64,000 nt of DNA from G963667855 sp963667855 (GTDB lineage: Bacteria > Planctomycetota > Phycisphaerae > UBA1845): NCBI GenBank assembly GCA_963667855.2, contig CAXXKI010000028.1, forward strand, positions 1 through 64,000, written 5' to 3'. Numbering within the stretch: the first letter of the stretch is position 1; each line of letters starts with the position of its first letter. Below, one piece after another: positions 7,789-17,130 of this stretch. Position numbers and translations under genes: made by a program. Below the pieces are notes generated by a model. The model was not told the origin of the DNA and searched no databases. It worked only from the letters and a program-made list of their open reading frames with translations.

Positions 7789-10657
7789 GCCCGGGCGTTC
7801 TATCGCGGTGGTTCTGGCGGTCGCCCTGGGGGTGGGGACCGTGATCACGGTGACCAGCATCTACGCTTCGGTCGAGCGTACCATTGAAGAGCAAATCGTC
7901 GACAACTGGCTTGGTAAAAGTCATATCAATATAGAATCTCCGGTAGGGCATTGGGGTAATGTTGATCAGGCCCTGGTGGAAGCGATCCGGCCTGTTGAAG
8001 GTGTGGAGCAGGTTACCGCCCGTTTAAAGACTCGTATGGGGCTTATTCTATCAGACGATGCGCCGTTTCTTTCCCGGGATGCGTATACGATCCAGTCGGG
8101 CAGGGTAGCTGTCGATGTTGTGGGGATAGATCCTGCTAACGAGTATTATTTCCGCAATTTCAATGGTCTGGCTGGAAACCGCATAGAGCGCTCCGGTGGC
8201 AATGAGGTTATTTTCGAGCGGCGGTTGGCCGACGATTTGGATATATCCATTGGCGATGACGTTCTTTTCGAGGTTTACACAGGTCAACAACCACGGCTAT
8301 GCACTGTAGTGGGATTGATTCCTGCCCGTCGCGTGGCTCTTTTCCAGAAGCCGACCGTTTACATGCATCTGGCGGATGTGCAGGAGATGCGCGGTGACCA
8401 GGGGAAGGTTTCGGTTATAGATATCCTGGTGACTGATCCGGAAATCGAAACGATAAACACGGTGGCCGAAGGAATCCGGCAGGTAATTCGCGACCGGAGG
8501 CAGGGGTACATCGTGACCACGGCTTCGGCCAAGCTGGAGCAATTACATGAAGCGCAAAAAGCGACGCGCTTGATGCTGCTGCTTTTTGCGTTCGTGGCCA
8601 TGCTGACTTCGTTTTTTATCATTATAACCACCATGAGTATGGGGATGATGGAACGGGTCCGGCAACTGGGGACTTTGCGTTGCGTGGGGATGACCAGGGG
8701 GCAGTTATCTCTGCTGGTATATGCGGAGATTATACCATTGGGATTGTTCGGCTCTCTTCTGGGGGTGCCTATAGGGATCGGGCTTATCCAATTGGGTATT
8801 AGAGTAATACCGCACGTGGAGCAGTTCGCTCATGATCTGGTTTACAGTCAATGGGGAATAGCGGTAGGAATGGCCGGTGGATTGGTTACGGCTTTACTGG
8901 GGGCGACTGTCGTTTTGTTCAAGGGGGCGAATGTTTCGCCGATTAGAGCGGTTAATCCGGAATCTCGGGATGAGCGGACCGGGTTGGTCATATTGGCCGC
9001 CTGTGTCGGTTGTGTTTTTCTCTTTGCCCACAATTACCTGGTAAAGGATCTGGATGAATCGTTATGGCTTAACCCGCTTTTCGCGTTTCTGGCAACGGTG
9101 ACCCTGGACGGCGGATATGTTCTGATCGCTCCGCTTCTGGTTTTCCTGGTAGCTGCCCCGGCGGTGAACCTGGTAGCTCCGCTGATGGGTCTGCGCCGCA
9201 AGCTGGCTCAGGACCAGATGGGGCGGGCACCCTGGCGCAGTGCCGGTGTGTGCTGGACGTTGATGGTTGGTTTGTCGCTGATTGTTTTCTTTTCCGTCCG
9301 CGGTGAGAGCATAACCCGTGCCTGGGATTTCCCCGCACGGCTGGCGGGTACTTTCGTCTGGTCGCCAAACGCCGTGCCTCGAAAAGTCGTGGACGAAGTC
9401 GAGCAACTGCCGGGAGTTGGGGAGACAACTCCGATTAACGACGTACGTTGCAGAGTAAGGTCGAAACGCGAATCGATCTTGAGTTTTTTGAAATCGGAGA
9501 GCATTTTTGTTGCGGGCGATCCGGAGACGTTTTTATCCATGGCCAAGCTGGCGTTTCTGCAGGGAAACATGGAGGACGCGGAAGCGAAACTGCGCCGCGG
9601 TGGTTATGTGTTACTGACGCCGGAGGCTTCTCATTCATTCGGGTATAACCTGGGAGACAAGGTGCCGGTTACCATTGCTGACAAGACGGTGGAATTCGAG
9701 GTAGCCGGTGTGGTTCGCTCGCCGTCGATGGATATTGCGGTTGCGTATTTTCAGGCGGATAGTTACATGATGCTGGCTTCGGCGAGTTCGGTACTGGGTA
9801 CGATTGATGACTTGAAGAAGCATTTCGGTATCGACGCGGTGAAGATGTTTCTGATGAATATAGATCTTCCGGAAAGCCCCTACGCTGCGGATTTCGCTGC
9901 GGATGAACCGCCTTACGGTGTTGATCAGCGATGGATTGCCGGCAAGCTGGAAACCTGGTCGGATAATCTCCCTCTGGAGCGGGAATTTGTATTAGGTATA
10001 AAGCAAGACCTGAAAAAGTGGTTAGACGGACATGCTCGTGTTCCAAGTGGAAAGCTTCGCAAGGTGTTGTTTCGATATGCCCAGGCGATTGCGGAAGTTC
10101 GGCATCAGTGGAAAGATCTGACGCCGGAGGCGCGTTGGGAGATTTTCCGGGAACGGCTGGTGCTCGAACGGGTGAAGGAGCATATGCATCGTCCGCAGGC
10201 GCAAACAGGTTCGCTGCGACGGTTGAAGCAGGACATTGACGATGATATTCGGACGGGCACCCTGCTGGTTTCCTCAATTCCGGCGATCTCCCTGCTGGTT
10301 GCCACCTTCGGCGTGGCCAACCTGATGATGGTTAACGTTACCAGCCGTTCGAGGCAGCTGGCCACAATGCGGGCGGTGGGGGCGACGAAATCGCAGATTG
10401 CCCGATTGGTCTTGTGTGAGGCCGCTGTTCTGGGGTTGCTCGGTTCGGTAGTCGGGGTTCTGCTGGGCTTGCATTCCGCTTACTCGACAAACACATTGAC
10501 CACCCGGCTGATTGGAATAGAGATCCCCTGGGCGGTGCCCTGGGAGCGGGTCCTGGCGGCGGTTATTCTGACCTGGCTGGTGTGTCTGTTAGCCGGTATA
10601 GGTCCTGCTCTTCGAGCTTCGAGAAATAATGTGATTGAAGCCCTGCAAACCGCGTGA
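7745..10657 (+). CDS. FtsX/MacB-family ABC transporter permease
   Basis: The large membrane subunit (970 residues) partners the preceding ATPase. It has an N-terminal transmembrane helix (GRSIAVVLAVALGVGTVIT), a long periplasmic domain, then FtsX helices around residues 280-400 (including LLLLFAFVAMLTSFFIIITT). A second membrane set, a further soluble domain and a C-terminal FtsX module (RQLATMRAVGATKSQIARL) follow. Two copies of the RQLGTLRCVGMTRGQ-type coupling motif show a duplicated FtsX core. Two starts are possible: ATG 7730 and ATG 7745. I chose 7745 because GAGGG lies about 6 bases before it. The start overlaps the ATPase gene by 44 bases. Likely substrates are lipoproteins or lipid-like molecules, but this is inference. 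Confidence 0.92.
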   Translation: MRHWLQLATRNWRVKPGRSIAVVLAVALGVGTVITVTSIYASVERTIEEQIVDNWLGKSHINIESPVGHWGNVDQALVEAIRPVEGVEQVTARLKTRMGLILSDDAPFLSRDAYTIQSGRVAVDVVGIDPANEYYFRNFNGLAGNRIERSGGNEVIFERRLADDLDISIGDDVLFEVYTGQQPRLCTVVGLIPARRVALFQKPTVYMHLADVQEMRGDQGKVSVIDILVTDPEIETINTVAEGIRQVIRDRRQGYIVTTASAKLEQLHEAQKATRLMLLLFAFVAMLTSFFIIITTMSMGMMERVRQLGTLRCVGMTRGQLSLLVYAEIIPLGLFGSLLGVPIGIGLIQLGIRVIPHVEQFAHDLVYSQWGIAVGMAGGLVTALLGATVVLFKGANVSPIRAVNPESRDERTGLVILAACVGCVFLFAHNYLVKDLDESLWLNPLFAFLATVTLDGGYVLIAPLLVFLVAAPAVNLVAPLMGLRRKLAQDQMGRAPWRSAGVCWTLMVGLSLIVFFSVRGESITRAWDFPARLAGTFVWSPNAVPRKVVDEVEQLPGVGETTPINDVRCRVRSKRESILSFLKSESIFVAGDPETFLSMAKLAFLQGNMEDAEAKLRRGGYVLLTPEASHSFGYNLGDKVPVTIADKTVEFEVAGVVRSPSMDIAVAYFQADSYMMLASASSVLGTIDDLKKHFGIDAVKMFLMNIDLPESPYAADFAADEPPYGVDQRWIAGKLETWSDNLPLEREFVLGIKQDLKKWLDGHARVPSGKLRKVLFRYAQAIAEVRHQWKDLTPEARWEIFRERLVLERVKEHMHRPQAQTGSLRRLKQDIDDDIRTGTLLVSSIPAISLLVATFGVANLMMVNVTSRSRQLATMRAVGATKSQIARLVLCEAAVLGLLGSVVGVLLGLHSAYSTNTLTTRLIGIEIPWAVPWERVLAAVILTWLVCLLAGIGPALRASRNNVIEALQTA

Positions 10658-10910
10658 TTTATGTAACATTATATATAGCAAAGCCTTACGGAGGTTTGGG
10701 GCGAGAGTTATGGCTTTTCAGGTCTCTTTCGCTGGCAAATCGACTACACAAAGAAAATCTGTAGCGAATAATCTGAGCCGGCTTACGAATTACTTTGTGT
10801 ACCCGGTTGTGTATCGGGAGGCGGGAGTCAGAGAATGTTCTTTGGGATGGCTCTCGATAGTGGCTAGGATGGATTAACCGGAATAGCAGGGACAGGCTGA
10901 GGTGGCCAAC
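10658..10910. other. Gap before the FHA/kinase block
   Basis: No certain gene is present. A 55-codon forward frame (ATG at 10710, stop before 10878) has only a loose GA-rich site. AAAGCC and GGCTTT (about 10680-10685 and 10712-10717) could form a 6-bp stem. I could not identify a convincing promoter, although the downstream block probably needs one here. Confidence 0.3.
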
Positions 10911-12506
10911 ATGCTTCGCGGATTGCTGATAGTCAGAGTAAAGGCGGCCGAGCAGGCGTTACGGGATGGCCGGATCGACGACGCTTTTCGGATGGCGATA
11001 GAGCCGGAGATAGCCGGTCAATCGCGTGGATCGCGGTTGTTGGCCGGTCTGGGGAAGGCGTTTGTGCAGCGGGCGAGAGAGCATTATCGCGCGGAGCGGT
11101 TTACGGAGGCTTTGTTGGATCTGGGCAAAGCGGAACAGTGCGGCGGTGTGAAAAAAGAGGTGGCCGAACTGCGTGACCAGGTAACCACTGTTGCCCGCGA
11201 AGTTGCCCGGCAGGACGCTGATCGCCGTCGCAGGCTGGAAGAAGCGCGGATGCGGATCTACGGCGGTTCGATAGCGGCAGGCAAAGAGCTGCTGGAAAAA
11301 GCGGAACAGGATGATACCCAGGTTCAGGGGCTGCGCAACGAACTGGCTAATAGGGAAAAGCGGAGTACGGATCTGCTCGCGCGAGCTGAGTCGGCAATCA
11401 GGAAAAACGATATTGACGTTGCGGTTGATGCGCTGATCGAATTGAATTCTCTTGACGCGCATTGTGAAAAAGCTCATGTACTGGAAGAGCAGTTGTGCGA
11501 CAGGCTGGTGAAACTGGCTCGGCAGGCTTTTGATTCGGGTAGCTTGAGCAGGGCGGAGAGTGAGCTGGGGCGGTTGAAGTCCTTGAGCGAGCACAACAGT
11601 TCACGGCAGGAACTGGCGGAGTGGTTGTCGATTGCAGACAGAGCCGGATCGGCAATGGCGGCCGGTGAGTATGACGAAGCGCAGAATCATATGCACAGGT
11701 TAAAAAGCCTGTGCCCGAAAACGTCCTGGGTCAACAAGGCCGTCGATCAGCTAGCCCGTCTGGATGCGGCACTTTTAGGGTTGAAGAGCAGTCCTATCGG
11801 CGAGCAGGCTGTTATAGGAAAAAAGCAATCGGGAAACGGCGGTCAAATGGACCTGGCGGAGACGGTTATGCTGGATACGCCGGGGCGTGCGGCGGTTTCT
11901 TCGTTGCCGAGGCAGTTGTTGCTTCTGGTCGACGGTGGAGGCAGTTACCTTCTGCACAATGGGCAGAGAGCGAGTATAGGTCGGGCGGCGACCGATGACC
12001 CTGCGGATGTTCCGATTTTTTCGGATTTGAGTTCGCGGCACGCGGAGATAGCCCGGGTTGAGGATGATTACTTCGTAATGAGCCCGCACGATCTGGAAGT
12101 CGGTGGTATGAGGACTCGGCAGCAGTTGCTCAAGGAGGGGGATCGGGTGGTGCTTGCCCGCAGGGCGAAGTTCACTATGCGAATGCCTAACCGGATGAGT
12201 CCCAGTGCCCGAATGGATATAAGTGAATCGACCAAGATGCCCAACGACGTGCGTCGGGTGATATTGTTCAAAGAGACGGCCATGATCGGTCGCGGCTCGA
12301 AATGTCATATAACCTGTCGATCGGCACAGCATGATCTGGTGCTGTTCGAGCGTGGCGGTCAGTTATGGATCAGGCCTCAAGGGCGTGGATTGGCCGGTAC
12401 CAGTCCCGTACGGATAGAGTTGGGTAAACCAGTGGAGATTGAAGGGGCGGCTTTTGTGGTTCAGCCGTGGGCGGTGTGTAACCCGGGTTCGTCGAGATTG
12501 ATTTGA
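10911..12506 (+). CDS. Helical-repeat protein with C-terminal FHA domain(s)
   Basis: The first 300 residues of this 531-residue protein are almost entirely amphipathic helices with TPR-like spacing (for example AIRKNDIDVAVDALIELNSL). No signal peptide or membrane helix is visible, so it is probably cytoplasmic. Around residues 345-430 there is an FHA-type phosphothreonine-binding fold: SIGRAATDD with the GR pair, then DLSSRHAEI with the S..H core. A second, more divergent FHA-like unit follows near 455-525 (AMIGRGSKCHITC...HDLVLFERG). The ATG at 10911 has GAGGTGG five bases upstream; a GTG three codons earlier is the alternative. It lies just before two Ser/Thr kinases, so it is a natural candidate to bind their phosphorylated targets. 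Confidence 0.8.
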   Translation: MLRGLLIVRVKAAEQALRDGRIDDAFRMAIEPEIAGQSRGSRLLAGLGKAFVQRAREHYRAERFTEALLDLGKAEQCGGVKKEVAELRDQVTTVAREVARQDADRRRRLEEARMRIYGGSIAAGKELLEKAEQDDTQVQGLRNELANREKRSTDLLARAESAIRKNDIDVAVDALIELNSLDAHCEKAHVLEEQLCDRLVKLARQAFDSGSLSRAESELGRLKSLSEHNSSRQELAEWLSIADRAGSAMAAGEYDEAQNHMHRLKSLCPKTSWVNKAVDQLARLDAALLGLKSSPIGEQAVIGKKQSGNGGQMDLAETVMLDTPGRAAVSSLPRQLLLLVDGGGSYLLHNGQRASIGRAATDDPADVPIFSDLSSRHAEIARVEDDYFVMSPHDLEVGGMRTRQQLLKEGDRVVLARRAKFTMRMPNRMSPSARMDISESTKMPNDVRRVILFKETAMIGRGSKCHITCRSAQHDLVLFERGGQLWIRPQGRGLAGTSPVRIELGKPVEIEGAAFVVQPWAVCNPGSSRLI

Positions 12507-12572
12507 AATAAGGGTTGACCGGGGCGCAGGAGCAATTGGGCAGGATGACGGTTTGGAAAAGAGGGTTTGGCG

Positions 12573-14009
12573 GTGGCATATACTTTTAAACATGGCGACA
12601 GGCCGTTGAATGGGTTTACCATCCAGCGTGCAGCCGGGCGCGGCGGCTTCGGCGAAGTCTATTATGCCGTGAGCGATGGTGGTCGTGAAGTCGCTCTGAA
12701 GTACCTTTGCCAGAATCCGGAAGTTGAACTGCGTGGTGTTTCGCAGTGCATGAACTTGAAAAGTCCGCACCTGGTTTCCATTTTCGATGTGAAAAAAAGT
12801 GCGGACGGGGATTATTTTATTGTTATGGAGTATATTTCCGGTCCTTCTTTACGCGATCACCTGCTGGCGGAGCCGTCCGGTCTGGGCGTGGAAAAGGCCG
12901 CTTATTTCCTGGGCGAGATTGCCAAGGGGCTTGGCTATTTGCACGATAGGGGTATTGTCCACCGCGATCTGAAGCCGGGTAATATTTTCTGCGACGACGG
13001 TTACGTGAAGATCGGCGATTACGGATTGAGTAAATTCATATCCGTTTCTCGGCACAGTGCGCAGACTTCAAGTGTGGGCACGGTTCACTACATGGCTCCT
13101 GAAGTTGGTAGCGGTAATTATTCCAGGACGATTGATATATACGCTTTAGGGGTAATGCTGTACGAAATGTTGATGGGCAAGGTTCCTTTTGGCGGTTCGA
13201 GCATGGGGGAAGTGCTCATGAAGCACCTGACCGCTCAACCGGAGCTGGATCAACTGCCCGCGCCGTTTGCTGAGGTTATTCGCAAGGCGCTGGCCAAGGA
13301 TCCCCAGGATCGTTACCAGACAGTTGAAGAGATGATGGCTCCGATACTCGCTTCGCCGGAGTTGCGTAATGCGGTAAAGACCTTTGGCTCGTCTGAGGTA
13401 GCCGAATCGATCTACGCTGCTCCTGATAGAGTGGAGGAGTTTGACTCTCCCCGGCGTTCCCCGAATCCGATTCCCGTGCTGGAAACTGACTACGGATGGA
13501 ACAGGAGAGAAGTTGCTGCTGAGCCTCAAAGGCAACTCCTTCCCGGTCAGGTTCGCGCTCGCAGCCTGCCCGTGGCCGAGCCGGCAAGAGCGGCAATCCG
13601 TGTACCGCGGGATTCCCGGCAGATAACGGCACAGGATAGCTGTCACTATGCCGGTTTCTGGATTCGGGTTATCGCTGCGGTTATTGATTCAGCCGTTGTG
13701 ACTGTTGTGGCTGTTATTCTGACAGGAGGCAATCCCCAGGCGTTACTGCCGATATTGGGTATTGTCTACGAAGGAGTATTGGTCGGCAGATGGAACGGTC
13801 AAACGATTGGCAAAAGAGCATGCGGGGTTAAGGTCATAGCGGGGGATGGTTCGCCGTGCAGTATAGAAAGGTCGTTTGGCCGGGCTGCGTCGAAGCTGTT
13901 AAGTTCGTTTTTATTGGGAATCGGCTATTTGATGGTTGCCTTTGGATATCGCAAGCAAGGTTTACACGATCGAATAGCTGGTACGTACGTAGTGTACGAG
14001 GCGAAATAA
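12573..14009 (+). CDS. Hanks-type Ser/Thr protein kinase with RDD membrane domain
   Basis: A 478-residue kinase. The catalytic domain (1-275) has the glycine loop GRGGFGEV, ATP lysine K43 (VALKYL), HRDLKPGN with D132, DYG in place of DFG (149-151) and MAPE. A linker of about 75 residues leads to a C-terminal RDD domain (357 onward: YAGFWIRVIAAVIDS...GQTIGKRACGVKVI) with two or three membrane helices. The kinase is therefore tethered to the inner membrane with the catalytic domain in the cytoplasm. I chose the GTG at 12573 because GAGGG lies 7 bases upstream and the product begins MAYTFKHGDRPL, like its paralogue. The next gene begins 16 bases later. Confidence 0.93.
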   Translation: MAYTFKHGDRPLNGFTIQRAAGRGGFGEVYYAVSDGGREVALKYLCQNPEVELRGVSQCMNLKSPHLVSIFDVKKSADGDYFIVMEYISGPSLRDHLLAEPSGLGVEKAAYFLGEIAKGLGYLHDRGIVHRDLKPGNIFCDDGYVKIGDYGLSKFISVSRHSAQTSSVGTVHYMAPEVGSGNYSRTIDIYALGVMLYEMLMGKVPFGGSSMGEVLMKHLTAQPELDQLPAPFAEVIRKALAKDPQDRYQTVEEMMAPILASPELRNAVKTFGSSEVAESIYAAPDRVEEFDSPRRSPNPIPVLETDYGWNRREVAAEPQRQLLPGQVRARSLPVAEPARAAIRVPRDSRQITAQDSCHYAGFWIRVIAAVIDSAVVTVVAVILTGGNPQALLPILGIVYEGVLVGRWNGQTIGKRACGVKVIAGDGSPCSIERSFGRAASKLLSSFLLGIGYLMVAFGYRKQGLHDRIAGTYVVYEAK

Positions 14010-14025
14010 GGCGGAAGAGATAACC

Positions 14026-16902
14026 ATGGCTTACACTTTCAAACATGGTGACAGACCCCTGGACGATTACACCATCCAACGTGCGGTTGGACGGGGTGGA
14101 TTCGGTGAGGTGTACTACGCGGTAAGTGACGGTGGTCGAGAAGTCGCTTTGAAGTATCTCTGCCAGAATCCGGAAGTCGAACTGCGCGGTGTTGCCCATT
14201 GTATAAACCTTAAGAGTCCGCACCTGGTGTCCATTTTTGACGTGAAAAAGAGTGCCGAGGGTGATTACTTCATCGTAATGGAATACTCTTCCGGACCATC
14301 GCTGAGGGACCTTTTAGTTGCGGAGCCAAACGGTTTAGGTCCGCAGAAGGCCGCTTTCTTCCTACGCGAAATAGCCAAGGGGCTCGGTTACCTGCATGAC
14401 AGGGGAATTGTCCATCGTGATCTGAAACCGGGAAACGTTTTCTTCGATGAGGGTTATGTCAAGATCGGCGATTACGGATTGAGTAAGTTCATCTCCGTAT
14501 CCCGGCACAGCGCCCAGACCGCCAGTGTGGGTACCGTTCACTATATGGCTCCGGAGGTCGGCTCCGGTAACTACCACCGGGGAATCGATATTTACGCCCT
14601 GGGTGTGATTTTATACGAAATGCTTCTTGGTAAAGTACCATTTGAAGGGAGCAGCATGGGTGAGGTGCTGATGAAGCACCTGACCGAACAACCGGAGGTG
14701 GATCAGCTTCCCCAGCCTTTCGGTGCGGTAATTCGTAAGGCACTGGCCAAGGACCCACAGGAAAGATACCAGAGCGTTTACGAAATGGTGGACGATCTTC
14801 TGGAGGTGGAGGATGTACGTGATTCACTGGCCGGTTTCAGTGTGGCCAGCCTGCATACGGATATTCCCAGAGGGCAGCGGGACGCGGTAGATTCGCCCGC
14901 TCCATCGCCGAACCCTGCTCCCGGCTGGGGGGCGAATGCGGGTAATGTTCCCCCGCGGCGGAAGCACGTGGAGATGGATGCCCGGCAACTTCCTCCGAGA
15001 ATGTCGAAAAAGATCTCTGCGATTGAGGAAAAGGTCGCCCGGCGGATGAAGAAGCTGGAGGCGAAGTTCGGCCCGCGCGTGCCTCAGGCTAAACCGGCCG
15101 GCGCGCCGGTTGGTCAGCCTGCAGGCAATGAGATCGAGCTGAACTTGTCGCGAGGGGAGATGGTTCAACGAATGCTTCTCGCTCTGGCTATGGCGATCGG
15201 GCTTGGATTTATCGTGGGAGCTATAACCGGGCAGCAAGAGGAGGGATTTGCCAGTGCGATTATGATGATCGTGGGGCTGGGTGGTGGTGTTGCCTTGGGA
15301 TGCCGCTTCATTGCGCACATGGCTCACCGAGGATTGCAGCCTGCCTGGGTGGAAAGAGTCAGCCTGGCTGCTCCGGTAGCGATTCTGACCGGGATAGGTG
15401 TTGCGCCTTACGCCAGCGCCTATCACATGCGTGACGAATACACATTCGGAGTGTGGCTGGCGATAGCCATCGTAGCGGTTTTTACTTGCTGGAGAAAGCG
15501 GTTAGAGAGTGGTCGGCGGGGAGAGTTGAGCATTCACCTGGCGATTTGGCCGGGGATTCTGGCTTTAATCAGTTCCATGGCAACGACAGATGGTCACGAT
15601 TCCTCAGTGACGCTGGCTACTGGAGTTGCCATCGGCGGTACGCTGGTGGTCCAGGCTCTGGCGTGGCTGTTTCCCCTTTCCCAATGGCTGGATGGGAAGC
15701 CGTCGACGTTTCCATCGGGAGCAAGAAAAGGTCGCGGTCGGGGCAGGTTTTCTCAGCATAATGCCTCGGTCCCGATTGAGGAAAACAATGCGAGATCGTT
15801 CGAGCGGAACGCCGCACAACAGGAGGTCGAAGAGTCTTCCAGTCAATCCACTGAAAACAACGAGCCTTTTTACATCCATCCGGGTAAAGAGCGGCACGTT
15901 ATGACTCGCGTGGTTGGGTTGTTGCTTACCGGCGTGGCTCTTTGTGTCATGATCGCCTGCCTGTCCGGCGTGTGGATGGAAGCCGATGAGGTTTATCGAT
16001 TAACCACGCGAAGCACAGTTGATCATTTTGGTACCGCTACTGTAATAACCCAAAGGACCTGGAATGCCTGTCATGCTCACGATATGGTTGCGGCGAGTAC
16101 AGCGGCGGGTGCCTGCCTGGGATTACTGCTTCTGGGCTTACGCAAGTCAGCCAGGCGGGTTACGGGAACATTTTATCGCGACACGTTTCGCCCGGTGTTG
16201 ATGACGATGGCTTTTACCGGTATCGGATTCGGGGTGAGTTCGTTGGGCTTCTTGCGCGAAGATGCCGTTGTGACGGCCGTGATCGTGCTGGTTTTTTCGA
16301 GTATGCTGCTGCTTTTTGCAATGTTTGCCCGAGGGCGGAGAGATGTGTGTGGTGGGCATCCGGCAAGTAACGGTCATTGCTCATTAGAGCCAGTCGGTAT
16401 TGAAGGTGGAGTTGACCTGCCGAAAAGGTTCTTGTTTACCCGTATCTGGGGAACTCTTCTGGCGGTTGCGTCCATTGGTCTTACGGTAGGGTTTTTGATA
16501 ATTTTAGCCGACGGGAATCCCAGTGCTGATGACGCTGTCAGCTTTTGCGCGTTAATTGGTGCAATGGTTGGATTATCTATTTTCGGTTTTAGGTTGACTT
16601 CCCGTTATCGGCATGGAGGTTCTTACCGTGAAGCGATCCGGCCGTTTTTAATGGCCTGTTGTCTTGCCGGTTTCGGGACGGTTATCGGATTTCTGATTTT
16701 CAAAGACTGTAACCGGGGTGATGGTCCGTTAATTGTATCTCTTTTATCTGTGGCATCATTTGTTCTTTTCGTTCTTCTAATGGTTTTCAGAGGCCACGGG
16801 TATAAGGAGAGGCTGGTTGGCTCCGATCAATATCCGGAAATGTCGCAGCAGGCTATCGGGGCCGATAACCAAGAGGCCGGCGAGGCAGTTTCTCTTAACT
16901 GA
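14026..16902 (+). CDS. Hanks-type Ser/Thr protein kinase with polytopic membrane tail
   Basis: The first 280 residues of this 958-residue kinase closely match the upstream kinase (K43, HRD with D132, DYG, MAPE), so the pair arose by tandem duplication. The rest differs completely. A linker with a basic helix (KKISAIEEKVARRMKKLEAK) is followed by three sets of about four hydrophobic helices, near residues 385-510, 625-770 and 805-935. The second and third sets each contain a YR-x2-FRP/IRPxLM segment followed by glycine-rich helices, which suggests internal repetition. The tail is a plausible membrane sensor, but its ligand is unknown. The start is an ATG preceded by a purine-rich GGCGGAAGAGA stretch. 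Confidence 0.92.
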   Translation: MAYTFKHGDRPLDDYTIQRAVGRGGFGEVYYAVSDGGREVALKYLCQNPEVELRGVAHCINLKSPHLVSIFDVKKSAEGDYFIVMEYSSGPSLRDLLVAEPNGLGPQKAAFFLREIAKGLGYLHDRGIVHRDLKPGNVFFDEGYVKIGDYGLSKFISVSRHSAQTASVGTVHYMAPEVGSGNYHRGIDIYALGVILYEMLLGKVPFEGSSMGEVLMKHLTEQPEVDQLPQPFGAVIRKALAKDPQERYQSVYEMVDDLLEVEDVRDSLAGFSVASLHTDIPRGQRDAVDSPAPSPNPAPGWGANAGNVPPRRKHVEMDARQLPPRMSKKISAIEEKVARRMKKLEAKFGPRVPQAKPAGAPVGQPAGNEIELNLSRGEMVQRMLLALAMAIGLGFIVGAITGQQEEGFASAIMMIVGLGGGVALGCRFIAHMAHRGLQPAWVERVSLAAPVAILTGIGVAPYASAYHMRDEYTFGVWLAIAIVAVFTCWRKRLESGRRGELSIHLAIWPGILALISSMATTDGHDSSVTLATGVAIGGTLVVQALAWLFPLSQWLDGKPSTFPSGARKGRGRGRFSQHNASVPIEENNARSFERNAAQQEVEESSSQSTENNEPFYIHPGKERHVMTRVVGLLLTGVALCVMIACLSGVWMEADEVYRLTTRSTVDHFGTATVITQRTWNACHAHDMVAASTAAGACLGLLLLGLRKSARRVTGTFYRDTFRPVLMTMAFTGIGFGVSSLGFLREDAVVTAVIVLVFSSMLLLFAMFARGRRDVCGGHPASNGHCSLEPVGIEGGVDLPKRFLFTRIWGTLLAVASIGLTVGFLIILADGNPSADDAVSFCALIGAMVGLSIFGFRLTSRYRHGGSYREAIRPFLMACCLAGFGTVIGFLIFKDCNRGDGPLIVSLLSVASFVLFVLLMVFRGHGYKERLVGSDQYPEMSQQAIGADNQEAGEAVSLN

Positions 16903-17040
16903 TCAGTGTTCGAAAGTTTTTCCCTCTTAAACCATTCCAGTCTGACTTATCTTTGTTAGTTTCTTTCCCGATCTTCGCTGACGGTTGTCATGTTCTGGCC
17001 GTTTTTCCCGACTTTCATAGATAAGTGTAGCTTTAGTCCC

Positions 17041-17068
17041 TTGTCATGAACGCGAGGACTGCCATAAT
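17041..17068 (+). promoter_or_regulatory. Likely sigma70-type promoter for the SNF2 gene
   Basis: TTGTCA (17041-17046), a 16-base spacer and CATAAT (17063-17068) each differ from consensus at one position. A GCCGG-TCAGT-CCGGC hairpin (about 17080-17094) would lie at the 5' end of the transcript. This suggests the helicase gene can be expressed independently of the kinases. Confidence 0.6.
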
Positions 17069-17130
17069 CGACTGTTTGGCCGGTCAGTCCGGCTATGGTG
17101 ACGGTCTACGGATATTCGGTGACTGGGTGA

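Noticed and set aside
10640..10730. Cyclic-di-GMP (GEMM-I) riboswitch-like words CAAACC and GCAAAGCC
   Set aside because: The tetraloop, the receptor stem and the 3' half are missing, and CAAACC lies in the permease coding end.
10710..10877. 55-codon forward frame
   Set aside because: Weak ribosome site and no recognisable features.
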